NCBI GenBank assembly: GCA_028023455.1
Contig: JAQFVV010006203.1
Location: 5,796,821 to 5,860,820, forward strand
Origin: Epiperipatus broadwayi
Lineage: Eukaryota > Onychophora > Udeonychophora > Euonychophora > Peripatidae
Length of the DNA stretch: 64,000 nucleotides
Reading direction: 5' to 3'
Part shown: in pieces, positions 27,019 to 39,506 of the stretch
How the letters are laid out: each line of letters opens with the position of its first letter
How positions within the stretch are numbered: the stretch's first letter is position 1
Made by a program: the position numbers and the translations under genes
Notes under the pieces: generated by a model
Databases searched by the model: none
Seen by the model: only the letters and a program-made list of their open reading frames with translations
Told to the model about the DNA's origin: nothing

Positions 27019-27138
27019 ATATTGTGGATAAGATAATAGTAAATACCTTTAATGGTTTTAATATGTGATCACATTTATTTAATATATGTCCATTTCTAAG
27101 ACTTCTATGACTTTTATAGCTTATATATATGTAATAAT
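26876..27138. repeat. Tandem duplication, 148-bp period, with (TG)n
   Basis: GTGGATAAGATAATA starts both units (26876 and 27024). They share AATACCTTTAATGG, ACCACATTTATTTAAT/ATCACATTTATTTAAT and GACTTTTATAGCTTATATAT. The first unit is extended by a TG microsatellite at about 26989-27014. Confidence 0.88.
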
Positions 27139-27176
27139 ATTATAATTCGATGTATGTACTTCTTCAAAACAATATA

Positions 27177-27400
27177 CATAATTATTTAATTGAATATTCA
27201 TAAATACAGCAATCAGATATATTTTTTAAATTTTATTCACTTAGTAGCGCTTTCGACTATCCTTGTAGTCTTTGTCAACTAACACTTTGAAAGGCTAAGC
27301 TTTCCACAATTCCATGATCTTAAAGCACTACTAAGTGGATAAAATTTTTAAAATATATATGATTACTGTATTTATAAATATTCAATTATATAATTACATA
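27177..27400. repeat. Fold-back element, ~77-nt arms
   Basis: The left arm (27177-27253: ATTGAATATTCATAAATACAG ... CACTTAGTAGCGCTTT in part) mirrors the right arm (27322-27400: AAAGCACTACTAAGTG ... CTGTATTTATAAATATTCAA in part). The 68-nt spacer has a GACTA/TAGTC hairpin next to TTTC. On the minus strand this reads hairpin-GAAA-GCGCTA. Confidence 0.85.
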
Positions 27401-29649
27401 TATAGATATATTTGTGACCTCTGCTAATGCGAATGATAATGATTGATGACAAACTCAATTGTTAAATAACAATATATATATATATATTTTATTTAGAACA
27501 AATAACATTGAAGCAAATTATATTATAACAATAAAATATGGAAACTGTATATAATATACTTACAAGGAAAATCATTGACTATGCTTGGAATCAAATCCTC
27601 TATCTTTTTTAAATAATAATAATAATAATAATCAACGATGTTAAGTTATCATGTAGTAACAGGTGATATTAATGACAAGATAACATAATTAGAGAGGATG
27701 TATGATTCTTAGATCTATCTGTTGATGTTTATTATAGATGAACTATGGTGAGCTTTATTAATATCCTCACTAATTAAAGTGTCAATATTATATAACATGA
27801 AAATCCTCTTTACTAGGATGATTTATTTCCTGTATTTTTCTTTTTTCAAATAGTGAAGAAATATATCCAATTTTCGTGAAAACCCTCAAAGCATCTATCG
27901 ATGAGATAAGCACAAATAAAATTGGCAGGCAATGGTAATGCCAAAAGCCCATACCCAATTTTCAATTCAAGCATGTAATATCAGTACAATCGAACTGATC
28001 CCATAAACCCCAAATCTAAATATTACTATGAAATTTGCCTGGTGAGCACATCTCACAAGCTACAACAGATGTCTACCTAGTACAGATCCAAATAACAAAA
28101 TAAAAAACATATATATTTTGTGAAGATGCTCTTCATTACTGTCATGGTATCATATCATCCAGGAACAGCATTAAAGACAGATTAAAAACATCATACAAAT
28201 CAACAAATAAATGGGTACTCGAGAATTAGCTTGAGTTAAATTAAATACAGCATCTCAAATGGGAATGTAATAATACATGTAGCCAAACAACACATTTATA
28301 CCGCTAAGTCTTTATATCTATCTGTATTTTACTTTACATATACCTCCACTGAGACTTTGATATTTATCTCAATGACATATAAATCTAACATATCAAGATA
28401 ATAAAACAAATAATATAATATAGTATCCTTAGTAAAACTTTAAAAAAATCTATAATTACTTCAAAGTTTACAATCCAATATTCTATCAAAACAAATATTT
28501 AAAATACTACCCATACTACTGTGCTCAATAACATGAATCCATATCATGATTCAGGCATCCTTATTCGAAATCTGAATGTAGTTTAAATATTATCCCTAAA
28601 AAGAAATGAATGATATTTCTATAATCTGTTTATCTTTAAATTCAATATGTTTTTTTGCCATTTTAATATCAAGCCATTAATGATTAGCAGCTTTTAATTT
28701 GTATTTTTTTTATTTATTTGTTATCAGTAAAGTTAAATTGTTTTTAATTCATTGGTTTTAATTAACTTATTTATTCAGCAAATGTTCAAATCCTATTTCA
28801 CTTTTTTTTTTTTTTAACAAAAAGATTTAAATAATAATGACCCATGAATTCAGACTGAGGAATCAATTTACTTGTAATTTCAACTACTTTACTGTTTTGA
28901 AAAAAAAGTGTGAATTACTTATTTCATATGTCCGAAAGCTATGGTATTATTTTATAGGTAACATCCAACATTACCTCTCAATTAACTTTACTCTGTGAAG
29001 TCAATATGTAAGGTGTTATAACATGTAAGTCCCAACAATATAATTCCACAGGTAAAATTCTGATAGTCTCAAGATTGAAACTAGGTCTTGGAAATTTCAC
29101 TTTCTTTCTATAATAGGTTGTTCTATCTTTTTTTTTGTCCAATATACACTCCAGACACGATATAATGGAAAGGTTGTGGCAAGTGACAGATCCCCTGGGC
29201 AAATTATTTTAACCTACCATAGTAAAAAAATGTAAAGAAAAAATGACTATTGTAATACAAACTTGCTTAAGTTTTGAATAACACTCCAACTAAAAGACAA
29301 CTATATAAATTTTAACATGTGATTTCATATATAAGTTTTGATCACATGGTATTCAATGTCATCGTTATCTCCACAATATCATTCTCCTTTTTAATAATTT
29401 ATGCAAAATTATCCCTTGCCATTATAGCAACAAACCTTTTTTTTTTTTTTGAAAAGTCTTTATAACGTCTGACTTTCAGGCATGGAGAAAAAAAAAATTC
29501 TTCCCTTTTTTTTTTTTAAATGGAATATATTAAACAGATTATACTAAAATGAAACACATCATATAGATATGCATGCCTTTATTAAGTTGAGTAGTGACTA
29601 CTGCCTCAAAAAAAATTACTTTAAACTTCCTCTGGGGATAGTTCCCAAT

Positions 29650-32600
29650 GGGGAAAAAAATTAAGAAGACTAAGGATGATAAGGTGAGTAAGTTGAAAGA
29701 AAATTATAATATTCGGGGGTCCAAGTTGATCAAAGTTGCCAAAATAAAAATGACAATGTAAACATGATTGAAAATGGCGCTATAAAGAATCAGAAGCCCT
29801 GCACTATTCCAGCTAATTTTAGACATGAACTAAGAAAGGCAATCAGCAACCCTGAATTAAATATTTTGGAAAATTGTGTAAACATAAAAGTAAAATTTAA
29901 AAAAGCAAGATCTTCTTCCCTACCCGCAAAAGAGAATGGTAATCTTTCAGGACAATTAAGCCCAAATTGTAATGGTGAACCTAAGTGCTGATTCGAATGT
30001 TCTACATAGGTGAAGAAAAAGAAGAACTAACAGTAATAACTGATACTACCCAAAATGATAAATGAAAGCCAATGCAACAATCAGTATCCCACTATCCAAG
30101 ATGGTCAGAAATTTGACAGTAAAATAGCTCCGAAAAAACTACTTGCAATCAATCACAATCAGATGCAATTTGTGGATCTAAATGATAAGTTACCTGAAGC
30201 TCAAAATTTACGTTGTCTCCCTTCAAAAACATTCATAAAGTTAAACGCATATTGGAAAATTTTTTTTATTAATTGCATGACTCCAAGTACTTCTATTTTA
30301 AGTTTGATAATACAAAAAAAAATAAAAGAATGGAGAGCACATTCTGGATAGACCCGACTGAAATGAGTATCTTAAATTGCTTAGTCAAAATAATTTAATA
30401 CAATTGATTGACCACACTGCGTTCTTCCCAGCACAAGGTTTTATTTCCATTGAATATTTTACTAAGGACTAGAAAGAACTAGCCAAGAATTTAATAAAAG
30501 AGGCACAAGGACATAGGATATATTATTTTGCAAAGGATCTTTATCCTTTAGTATATGGCAGGGTCTTGCATACTCCCACCCCCCCCCCCAAAAAAAAAAC
30601 CGTTGATTGTCGATTATTATACACGGTGCTCCAGATTGCCGCCTTAGATTGCTTGGATTAAAATTTAAAAAGAACTCTCCTAGTTATGTTATAAAAACTC
30701 CCAATGATTGTTATCAATTAATCAAATGAAAAATAAAATCTCTGAAATGAGATTACTTATCTCAGACCTAACCACGAATTAGTTAATAACCTGCAAAAAG
30801 AATACAATAGCTTATATCAGTTTATGCACCAAGAAACACAAACAATATGGTTCAGGAAATTATTCCTAACTTGAATTGGCTATCAAAGTCTATGATAAAC
30901 TATGGTAAGGTTTATATCCCACACTCGAAGGAATTTTTCAACTATTAAGAAAGACAATAACAGCCTGGCCTCTGGAATCTTTGCTGATTGTTCTATTTTA
31001 GAAGAGTTAAAAACAAAATTTGGTGAGAGCAATGTTTTCATTAATCGATACAGAAGTACCACAACCCAGTTACAAAAAGAGTATATTACAATCCAGGAAA
31101 TTCAAGAAGAGATTAATAACCTTAAAGTACAAACAATAATGGCAAATGACCCAATCCCTGCCTCTATTTATAAACAGGTGGATTATGCTCTTAAATTCAC
31201 AATGTGGAAATACTTCAACCTGTTAAGCTATGAGAAAAATTTAATGGCTTTTTATGAATAACAGGCTTATTTTCAGTCTCAAAAAAGAGAAAAAATGCAA
31301 ATACCAACAATTAATGATTTGAGACACATCTCAGTAGAAGACATAGATTCCAAGATTCTAGCTAGAATTCTCTTGAAGAGATTACATCATCATATTGATT
31401 CCAGAATATCGACAACGGATCATGCAATCAAAGGTAGGCGTGCAGTAAATGCCATAATAAAAATTCAGAAAGCCATTAAGTATGCCAAGAAATTAAGCCT
31501 AACCCAATATTACACTGATCAAATAGATTTTAGGGCCACCTTTGACCTAGTTGATTGGTCTGTTCTCATACAGACCTGCCAACTTATAATCCAGGATCAC
31601 TCATATTTGGTGAATGCAGTCGAAAACTACATTACAAATGGTCGTATATCAATTAAAATCTTCATGAGAAAGATCTAATTTTTTCACACTTAAGAGGGAT
31701 ATACATCAGGATTCACCCTTAGCCGCTCTTCTCTTTGCTATGTTTTACCCACTTGTTTGAGAAATTAAAAATCACATCCAAGGTCTCTTTCTCCCACATC
31801 TGGATGTGCACATAACTGTAACTGCATTCATTCATGATATTATTATAATGTTTCGAGACAGCTATAATAACCAGCTTGTTATGAATATTTTAAACAAGTT
31901 TTAGTCCCAAACTGGATCCGTTATTCAGCTATTCAAGTCAACAGCCTGGCAGTTAGCCTAAGGTAAAAAAATACCATCCAACTTTTTAGTTCCCCCTACC
32001 ACCTTCTTGGGTATATCATTATATTTGTCCAAAACAAAGTTAGAACAGATATATAAATAATTATTGAAAAAATTGAAGCTAAAATAATTACCTTCTCATC
32101 AGTTAAACTATATGAAATTACAAGGGCCTTGATTTTTAATGCTATCATCTCTGGTATCTTGGCATATTATGCCCCTTGGTTAACACTATATAACACAACA
32201 ATCCTTAGAATAAATAAGATTGCAAGAAAATATGTTTGGGGTGCCACATCAAGATGGGTTTCGATTGCTACCATGAAGTTATTTATAAATAAGGGAGAGC
32301 TAACCTGATAGATCTGGCACTATATATATCTTATATCAAGGTGAGAACATATATTAATGTGCTTAAGAGTCATGAGGATTCTTAGGAATACTACCGCTCA
32401 AGGTACTTCTTTGTGGCCAACATGCCAATTGCATACAGGTATTTCAAGGATGATCTTAACAAGCCCACTCTTGAGGGAAGTAAATTATAAAGACGTAATA
32501 AATCACCTTAAGTCTCATGATAGTCCCTGGTTAGAGATTTCAAAAAAGAGCGTACTGAAAAACTTTCACTCTTTACACGCGTACTAATCTTATATGAAAT

Positions 32601-33250
32601 TCGCTTTTAAATTAATGAATAGTTTGTTATCAATAACTACAGTACAAAATCAAAAACTACACATGAATTTGAGCCCAACATGTTTCCTATGCAAGACTGG
32701 TGAAGAAACGTTCTAGCATTTATTCAAGGATTGCTTAGCTTTTAGGCAAATAAGATCAAGAGTGTTTCACAAGCCATTTATAAGCCTAGAAACCTATTTA
32801 AACAATATATTGCTAAATTCAAACCCTACAATGCAAAGGTAATAGTCCATACCCTGTAAATTATTTGGGCAATACGATGCAATTTGATCTTCGATAACAA
32901 GAAGTTCAACTGGCTAAAAAAACTTGATAGTGATTGGGAAATGTATTACAACCAATGCCTGAGACTCTTGCCTAGGAAAAGCATGGTAACTATTTGGTGA
33001 GGCCCTGGTATAGCAATCTGTCAAATTATGAGATAAAGTAGTTGCCCTTTGTAATATTGTGCATTTGTAGTTTGATTTCTGAAACAAACCTCGATTATCA
33101 GCAATCTGAACTGTTAGATCTGAGCTCCATATTGGCATTTAAAAGTGTAATGGGTGATTGACAGCTGTATTATTACTTATATTTATTGTATATATATATA
33201 TGTTATTTCTTTCTTTGTGTGTTAATAAAGATTTGCATTATAAACATAAA
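29650..33250 (+). mobile_element. L1/Tx1-like LINE, broken
   Basis: Plus-strand fragments run in LINE order. A basic N-terminal ORF piece lies at 29764-29991. An endonuclease tail/linker follows at 30055-30960. RT palm pieces come next: NLKVQTIMANDPIPASIYK at about 31110, DLRHISVEDIDSKILARILL at about 31318, TDQIDFRATFDLVDW at about 31515, then DIHQDSPLAALLFA (31697-31738). The catalytic box is altered to F-I-H-D (31826-31837) instead of YxDD. A C-terminal CFLCKTGEETF zinc-knuckle remnant sits near 32690. Stops and frameshifts break it into at least seven frames. It ends in a TTAATAAAGATT-like 3' end near 33230. It is antisense to the host gene and inactive. Confidence 0.85.
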
Positions 33251-34618
33251 ACACATGGCTAATAATACAAAATGTTCAACATACACTCATGCATATATAT
33301 AAATGAAGTGTTAAACATGATCATTCGAGTTAAATGTAAAATTGACTATTAGATTATGATAATATAGTTATTAAAGCAATATTTAAAAATTGTCCAATGA
33401 TGTTTGATTTAATATAATGTATTTTATGTGTAACTTCTTTAATGATAAACTTAAGTGTAAGTAAATTGCATCTTTGCATAGGATATTAAATTTTTGTTTC
33501 TCCCTCCCCCCTTTTTTTTCTTCTTTTGCCTTGAGTGAAAGTGAATTGTAAACAAGTGTATTTTAAATAGATAATGTCTGCTGGACTTGATTTACATAAT
33601 ATTTTCAGATTAGTTCCCCTGATACATTTCACCAGACTGCATATAAATGTCATTCTATCTCTGAATATTGAAACTCTTAAATACACACCAAGCTTATATT
33701 GAAATAAACTTATCAAATCTACAAAAAAAAAAAAAATTATATTTTTCTTCACTTATTTCTATGGAGAAATGGAATACGATATATATATATTTAAGAGTCA
33801 AATAATATTATTGTATAATGATGATTAATTACAAAGTAATAAGCAAGCTAGAAAAATTTTGAAGAGAAAAATACTGGACTATAAAAAAGATGATGGATCT
33901 TTGAATATAATAAACAAAATAAAAAAAATGAATATTTCTCTAATCAGTTAGGAAATGATTAAGAGTCACTCTTTGATGAATTAGTTTTAAAAAAAGCTTT
34001 TCTTAAACTCTTAAACATATTTTTTATAAATTATTCCTTAAACAACATAATATATATATTTATTTACATTATTCATCCATATATAAAGGGATAGATTTAG
34101 TAGTTTGTTATCAATAAATAATTCACTACATTATTCGTGTGTGTGTGTGTATATATATAAAAGGATAAATTTAGTAAGTTTGTTATCAATAGATACACAT
34201 TTTTTAAAAAAATGTGGAAATTCGATACCTCCAAAATTGTATTACCCTTGAAATTTTCGACTTTTAAAATTATTCTTATTATCATTTGGTGATCATTGTT
34301 TTCTCAAGCATACAATAGATGACATCAGATTCGAAAGCTGTTTTGTATGTTTAATCTTATTATGATAGGGTACTTATATGTACTGTGCATATTATAACTT
34401 TGAAGAAAACTGTTAGCAAACTGAATCTGTCAATTATTTTTTTAAGTTTGGACTAATAAAATATTATATTTGCTTTGTGTAAAATTCATATAAGAGTGTG
34501 CTAGTATAGTTTGTTTTAAATTATTATCATTGTAAATATTATTATTTTTCCTACTATATTTTGATATTATAACTACATAATACTATATTATAAATGAAAG
34601 TTAATAAATAGAGATTAT

Positions 34619-35423
34619 CCAATATTAATATCAATCACTTTTTATCATTTTTTTACAATGCATTACACATTTATTTTACTAGTATAATGGTTTCGATTGC
34701 CCCAGAAATCTTCTTAAGATCTATAATAAACAAATATAAATACATGAATATTTTTATACATAAACACATAATTTCTACATATTATCCATTTTTCTTTTAA
34801 TCACCATACCTATATATATCCTACATACGTTTTTTTTTATTCCCTTATATATATATACCTACATAAATCTCCTTAATCACTTCAATCATTTTTACATTTA
34901 TATTACTTTTAATAATTAATTCTTTTTTATCAACTATATATAATATATTTTATAATTTTATATTCTATTTATTTATTATTTTTTATATTCACTTTTAATT
35001 CTAATATATTTTTTATTTTTAACATATTCACTTTTTATTATAATTTTAACATTATATATTTAACCTATATATTCTAACTTTCATCATATATCTAACATTA
35101 TACATTATCCATTTTTTCATCTTTCTATATTTCTTATTTTTATTAATATCCCCATCTAATATTTATTCCTAACCTATATTCGCAATCTTAATTCCTTTTA
35201 CTTTTTATTTTAATTATTCTTAACCTATTTTTAACTTATTTTTATTATATTTTATATTCATCTTTGAAATTACACATTTTTGTACAAATATTCATGTATT
35301 TATACTGCTTATTATAGATCTGAAAAAGATTTCTGAGGCAATCGAAACCGTTATGACTGTAAAATAAGTGTATAATGCATTGTCAAAAAATGAATAAAGC
35401 AAAGTGATTGATATTAATATTGG
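34619..35423. mobile_element. 805-bp fold-back element with G-free interior
   Basis: The ends are exact inverted repeats (CCAATATTAATATCAATCAC / GTGATTGATATTAATATTGG), and the arms continue for about 147 nt (34619-34765 and 35277-35423) at high similarity. Each arm carries GGTTTCGATTGCC-type sequence, which on the other strand is GGCAATCGAAACC next to a CTGAAAA box. The ~510-bp interior has only about three G residues on the plus strand. It has no coding capacity. It resembles a non-autonomous element with inverted long terminal repeats, possibly Penelope-like (inference). Confidence 0.8.
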
Positions 35424-35978
35424 TTAAATTGGGCAATGCAATAAAGAAAGATTAGAATTGTAATACTTCATAGAGTAAATATAGAATACACTAAATTATA
35501 ATAGATGGCAGCATTATCAGATTAGATCATTATCAAAATGGATTTACTTGTTCTGTACTCATATCAATAATTGAAATGGCAGTAGTGTAAAGATTGGATT
35601 ATTGAAGAGCAACATGCTAGTATGTATCTTCTGTGTAAGAATGATCTTAGAATATGTTTTCTGATGATGAGAGGTACTTTATGATCAAACAATTTATAAC
35701 AGTTATAAAATTTTTCTCAAGAATATTCAAAAGTCACAGTTATAAAATGAGTCAAGAGTGAATGACACTATTTTTATCAAGATAGTTTAAATATTTGATA
35801 AATCGTAAAACAAGAAGTACATTGCTGTAGAGGGAAATTATATCGGCAAAATATGCTTTTTAGGCTCATATTTTGTTTTTTATAACTATTTCTAATATAT
35901 ACAATGATTGCCCCTCATTAATTACTATCATAATTATATTATTATTAGAACATAAATAAATACAAATATTTTACTAAC

Positions 35979-38460
35979 CTTTTATGTCTATTCTTTTAGA
36001 GTTTAACTCTGGTTGATTTCTCAATACTTGAGTTTTATTGTCTTTATCTTCTACCAACCATGACTTTTGTTCCCAGATCCTATTTAATTGACTTAATTCT
36101 GGCTTCCAATCAGTAATTTCTAAAACAGAATCATCTCTAACTTTTGAATCATCATGCTGAAAAGATACATTTGATAGACTTCTTTCAACCGATGCTATAC
36201 TTGAAAAGCTACTGTCTGTAACAGCAGAAGAATCTACATTCTGCCTGTACAACAATGAAGGTTTAAAAATTTCCAATGTTTGTTGCATTGGTACATTATG
36301 TGTCTGATCATACTGAAGTTTAATTGAAGGTTCACTTTTGAAATTTGTCTGAACATGTGATTGTATGACTGATGCTTTTTCAGGAAGTGGGTTTTGTTCT
36401 TGGTATGAAGGTGCTATTTGTTGTGACTGCTGATAAAGTGTAAAACTTCTCAACTGTTCTATGTTAACATCACTTTGGGAAAATTCAACTGTATTCAACT
36501 TAGCCTGTTGAGCTATTATATCCTGGGATTTCTGTACAGGAAGATGTAAAATATTATGATAATTCTTTGATTCTGGTATTGCTTCAGTTTGTAATGTTTT
36601 TCGATAATGTATCATAGAAACATTTTGTGGAAAATCTTGAGTTGACATTTGTACTTCTTTATAATAAGCTGGTGCTAACCCTTCTTGCACGGGTGATTGT
36701 AATTCAACTGTTTCCTTTTGAAAAGATTCTGCCTGATATGATGGTACACTTCTATCAAATTTATGAAGACTAACTGAAAAATCTTTTGCTTCTTGGTTGT
36801 TTGTAATTTCCTGAGAAATAGTAGCTGAATTTACAGGAGATATAACTGAAGAAATATTGTTTTTATAATTAGTCTGATCCTGAATAATTATTTGAGTATT
36901 GCTTTTCTTAGAAAGATTCATATCAGATACAACATCAGTGCTTGAAAGATGTGAAGTGATATTTGTGGTACTAATATTTTCTAAGGTATTCTCATAATAT
37001 TGAGAGACATTGTGTTTGATTGCCTGATTGACATTTAAATTTCTCACTTTTTGATCATAAATAGTATCCTGAGAGAGAACAGGAACATTCACAGACAAAG
37101 ATCTTAATGAAGCGGGTTGACTAGATTCGGGAACAGTTTTAATATCTTTCTCCTGAATTCTTACAAAACCTGCAGACTGTAAAGGCTTTTCATTCTGAAA
37201 TATTTTTGATACCTGAGCTTGTTCTGTGAAATATACATCTGCTGGTTGATGGCATTGTAATGAAATATCTACTTTTGGAGAAGGGTATTTTTTAGATATT
37301 TCTGTTTTTCTCTCTTTCTGGTGATATTGTGTGACACCACGTTCACCTGTCTGTACAAAAGATATGCCTTTAGTTTGTAAATCAGGATTATTTTCTTCTG
37401 AAACATCTGAAAATTGCAAAATTTGTGGAAGCTGAATATCTTTTTGAAATACAGAAACATCCTGTTTTGAATTGACATCCATCTGAGTCTGTGTATGAAA
37501 AGTCCCTTCACCAATTGTATTTGTTTGTTTTTGGTAATGTATCATAGCAATATTTGGAGTACTTCTTTCAGTAGGTATAGATATTTCCCTATGAAAAATA
37601 AGAGACTGTCCACTTTCTGGTTTTATATGTGAATATTTTATGGTTTCAGTTTTCATTTTTTCTAAATTCATCTCCTTTGCTTTTTCTGAAGGTAATGAAA
37701 CTTCAGAAGAAATAGAAGATAATACTGCAATATCTTCTGATGCAGATTTTAATTGTACTGGTTCAACTCTATATGAAGGATTACAAATATCAAAACCTGT
37801 TTTGATAGGGTCAACAATTTCTACTTGTTGTTCTTCATGTTGCAATGCAGCTAGATTTTGAACAGTGTCTTTGGTTACACTTATTTGTCCACTAAGAGCT
37901 TCCCCTGAATGAATTTGGGTGAAGCTTTGATCAACCTGTTGATATAAAGTAAACTGTTTAGCTGATTCTTCAGTAACATCTTCATGGGAGAATTCTGGCA
38001 CTGCACGAATTAAAAATTTATTTTCAAATACTGGTGACATTATCTTTGAATCAACTTTAGTATGCAATACAGTTTGAAAATGCTTTTCAGGATCTGGCAA
38101 TGTTTTTGTTTCTAATGGTTTATTATATTGATGCATATTTACACTCTGCAAATTTTCAGAGGTTGCATAATTTACTTCTTTATAATAATGAGGTAAAACA
38201 TCTTGTTCTTTCTTTGATAAAGTTATGGCATCTTGACTAACTAGCTTATTAGGTTCATAAGTTGTTATCAATTTATGTTCAGCAATTCTCTGTTTTTTCA
38301 AATTGGATGTTTCTTCACTTAGATCTTTCTCCTCTAATTCAAAAGAAGTTCTTAAAGATTGTGGTGTTGAGAGAACAATATTTTTAGATACTTCAATTTC
38401 TGAATGACTATATTCAGGTGTGACTGGAAGAGATATTATTGCAGATGTCGCCAATTCATT
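35979..38460 (-). CDS. Large internal exon, Q/S/T-rich with diverged repeats
   Basis: This 2,482-nt exon (827 codons plus one base) has an acceptor TTTTTTATTGTAG ending at 38461 and a GTTAGT donor at 35978. An in-frame TAG directly at the acceptor means translation must be entered by splicing, in phase 0 (N-E-L-A-T-S). It leaves in phase 1. It contains two related segments about 507 codons apart, each with Y-Y-K-E-V, then H/Q-Y-x-K-x-x-x-T, then F-T-L-Y-Q-Q (roughly residues 90-175 and 597-675). Near the C-terminus comes a Trp cluster (TDWKPELSQL, IWEQKSWLVED). No catalytic or Ig-type domain is visible. I infer a disordered or elastic stretch of the same giant protein, with HYxK motifs related to those of the upstream exon. 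Confidence 0.88.
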
Positions 38461-39201
38461 CTACAATAAAAAATATAAAAAAATTGATAGCATTTAATAT
38501 ATATGTGTATAACATTTATTATATTAAAAGGCTAAAACTTATAATATAAAAACCATAACTTAAGAAGAATCATTTACTAAATCAATATATAATAAAATGT
38601 TAAATGATATATAAATATAATAACCAATTTCTGAAATGTAAACTATAATAATACAATGCTCCCAAAGATGACTCACTCAACAGGAATTCTTCTGAAATTA
38701 GTCCTAAGCTTGGTATTTATCTATTCCATAATTTTGTCTAAGAGGCTGCACTAATTTGTGCATCACACTTTTCAAGTGATTTACACTTTGCTGTAGGAAT
38801 TTCTTGCTTACATACAAATTTACAAAAATTAGTTTTTTATAATAGGAAACTGTCTGCTTCATCTCATATCTTATTTCATAAGAAGCTCTGTAGAGACTGC
38901 ATTAACATTTCTGATTCATATACATATATAAATATTTCCAAGGTATATACATAAAAAAATATTTCCAATGCATTCAAAATTTCAACAAGATGTCAGTCTC
39001 AATGATTACACATATCACAACCATTAATTGAATTAAATCACTTCTTTTAGTATAAAAAATGTTTGCAATATACTTATTTCTATAACTTAAACCAGTATAA
39101 GTTAAAGGGCAACAAAATTATTGCAAATTTTTAAACTATTTCATCTATTAAACCACTAAACATCACATGATCACTATCTCATACTAGCACATAATTGTTA
39201 T

Positions 39202-39506
39202 TAAACAATTCAAAACAAAGCAAAACTCTCCATATAATAGTGCCATCTTGTGCTAACAAGAGCAATCAATGGATGCCAGAAGGCATGTGTATAAAATCCC
39301 TATCTAGTGCCTACTCATCCAATATCCCCAGACTAGTTTCAAGGTTCCTGATGAAGGCCACAAGCCAGAAACTAGTCTGGGGATATTGGACGAGTAGGCA
39401 CTAGATAGGGATTTTATGCACATGCCTTCTGGCATCCATTGATCGCTCTTGTTAGCACAAGATGGCACTACTATATGGAGGGTTTTGCTTTGTTTTGAAT
39501 TGTTTA
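39202..39506. repeat. 305-bp near-perfect palindrome, 138-nt arms
   Basis: Bases 39202-39339 and 39369-39506 are reverse complements with few mismatches, around a 29-nt centre (CAAGGTTCCTGATGAAGGCC and onward). The right arm plus centre is one copy of the dispersed family seen at 25125-25345 (AGGCCACAAGCCAGAAAC, then TAGTCTGGAGATATTGGATG). The left arm is the same tail inverted. It would extrude a long hairpin. The high arm identity implies recent origin or gene conversion. Confidence 0.92.

Larger units (their letters stand above)
23835..35978. other. Intron, 12,144 bp
   Basis: It is bounded by GTTAGT (35978) and ATTAG (23835). It holds the repeat pair at 24.8-25.5 kb, a tandem duplication at 26.9 kb, a fold-back at 27.2 kb, an L1/Tx1-like LINE at 29.7-33.25 kb (antisense to the host gene) and the 805-bp fold-back at 34.6-35.4 kb. 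Sequence from 27.4 to 29.6 kb shows an ATA/TAA microsatellite near 27614-27633 and nothing else I can name. Confidence 0.8.

Noticed and set aside
27564-27599. Possible 36-nt minus-strand micro-exon (GTAAGTAT donor, phase 1-1, reading EDLIPSIVNDFP)
   Set aside because: Its last base T joined to the AA that opens the 23834 exon would make a TAA stop, while direct joining of 35979 to 23834 stays open. It could at most be a poison exon. The acceptor is also weak.
37640-37861. Plus-strand open frame inside the 827-codon exon
   Set aside because: It is an antisense shadow of a long conserved-phase coding exon.
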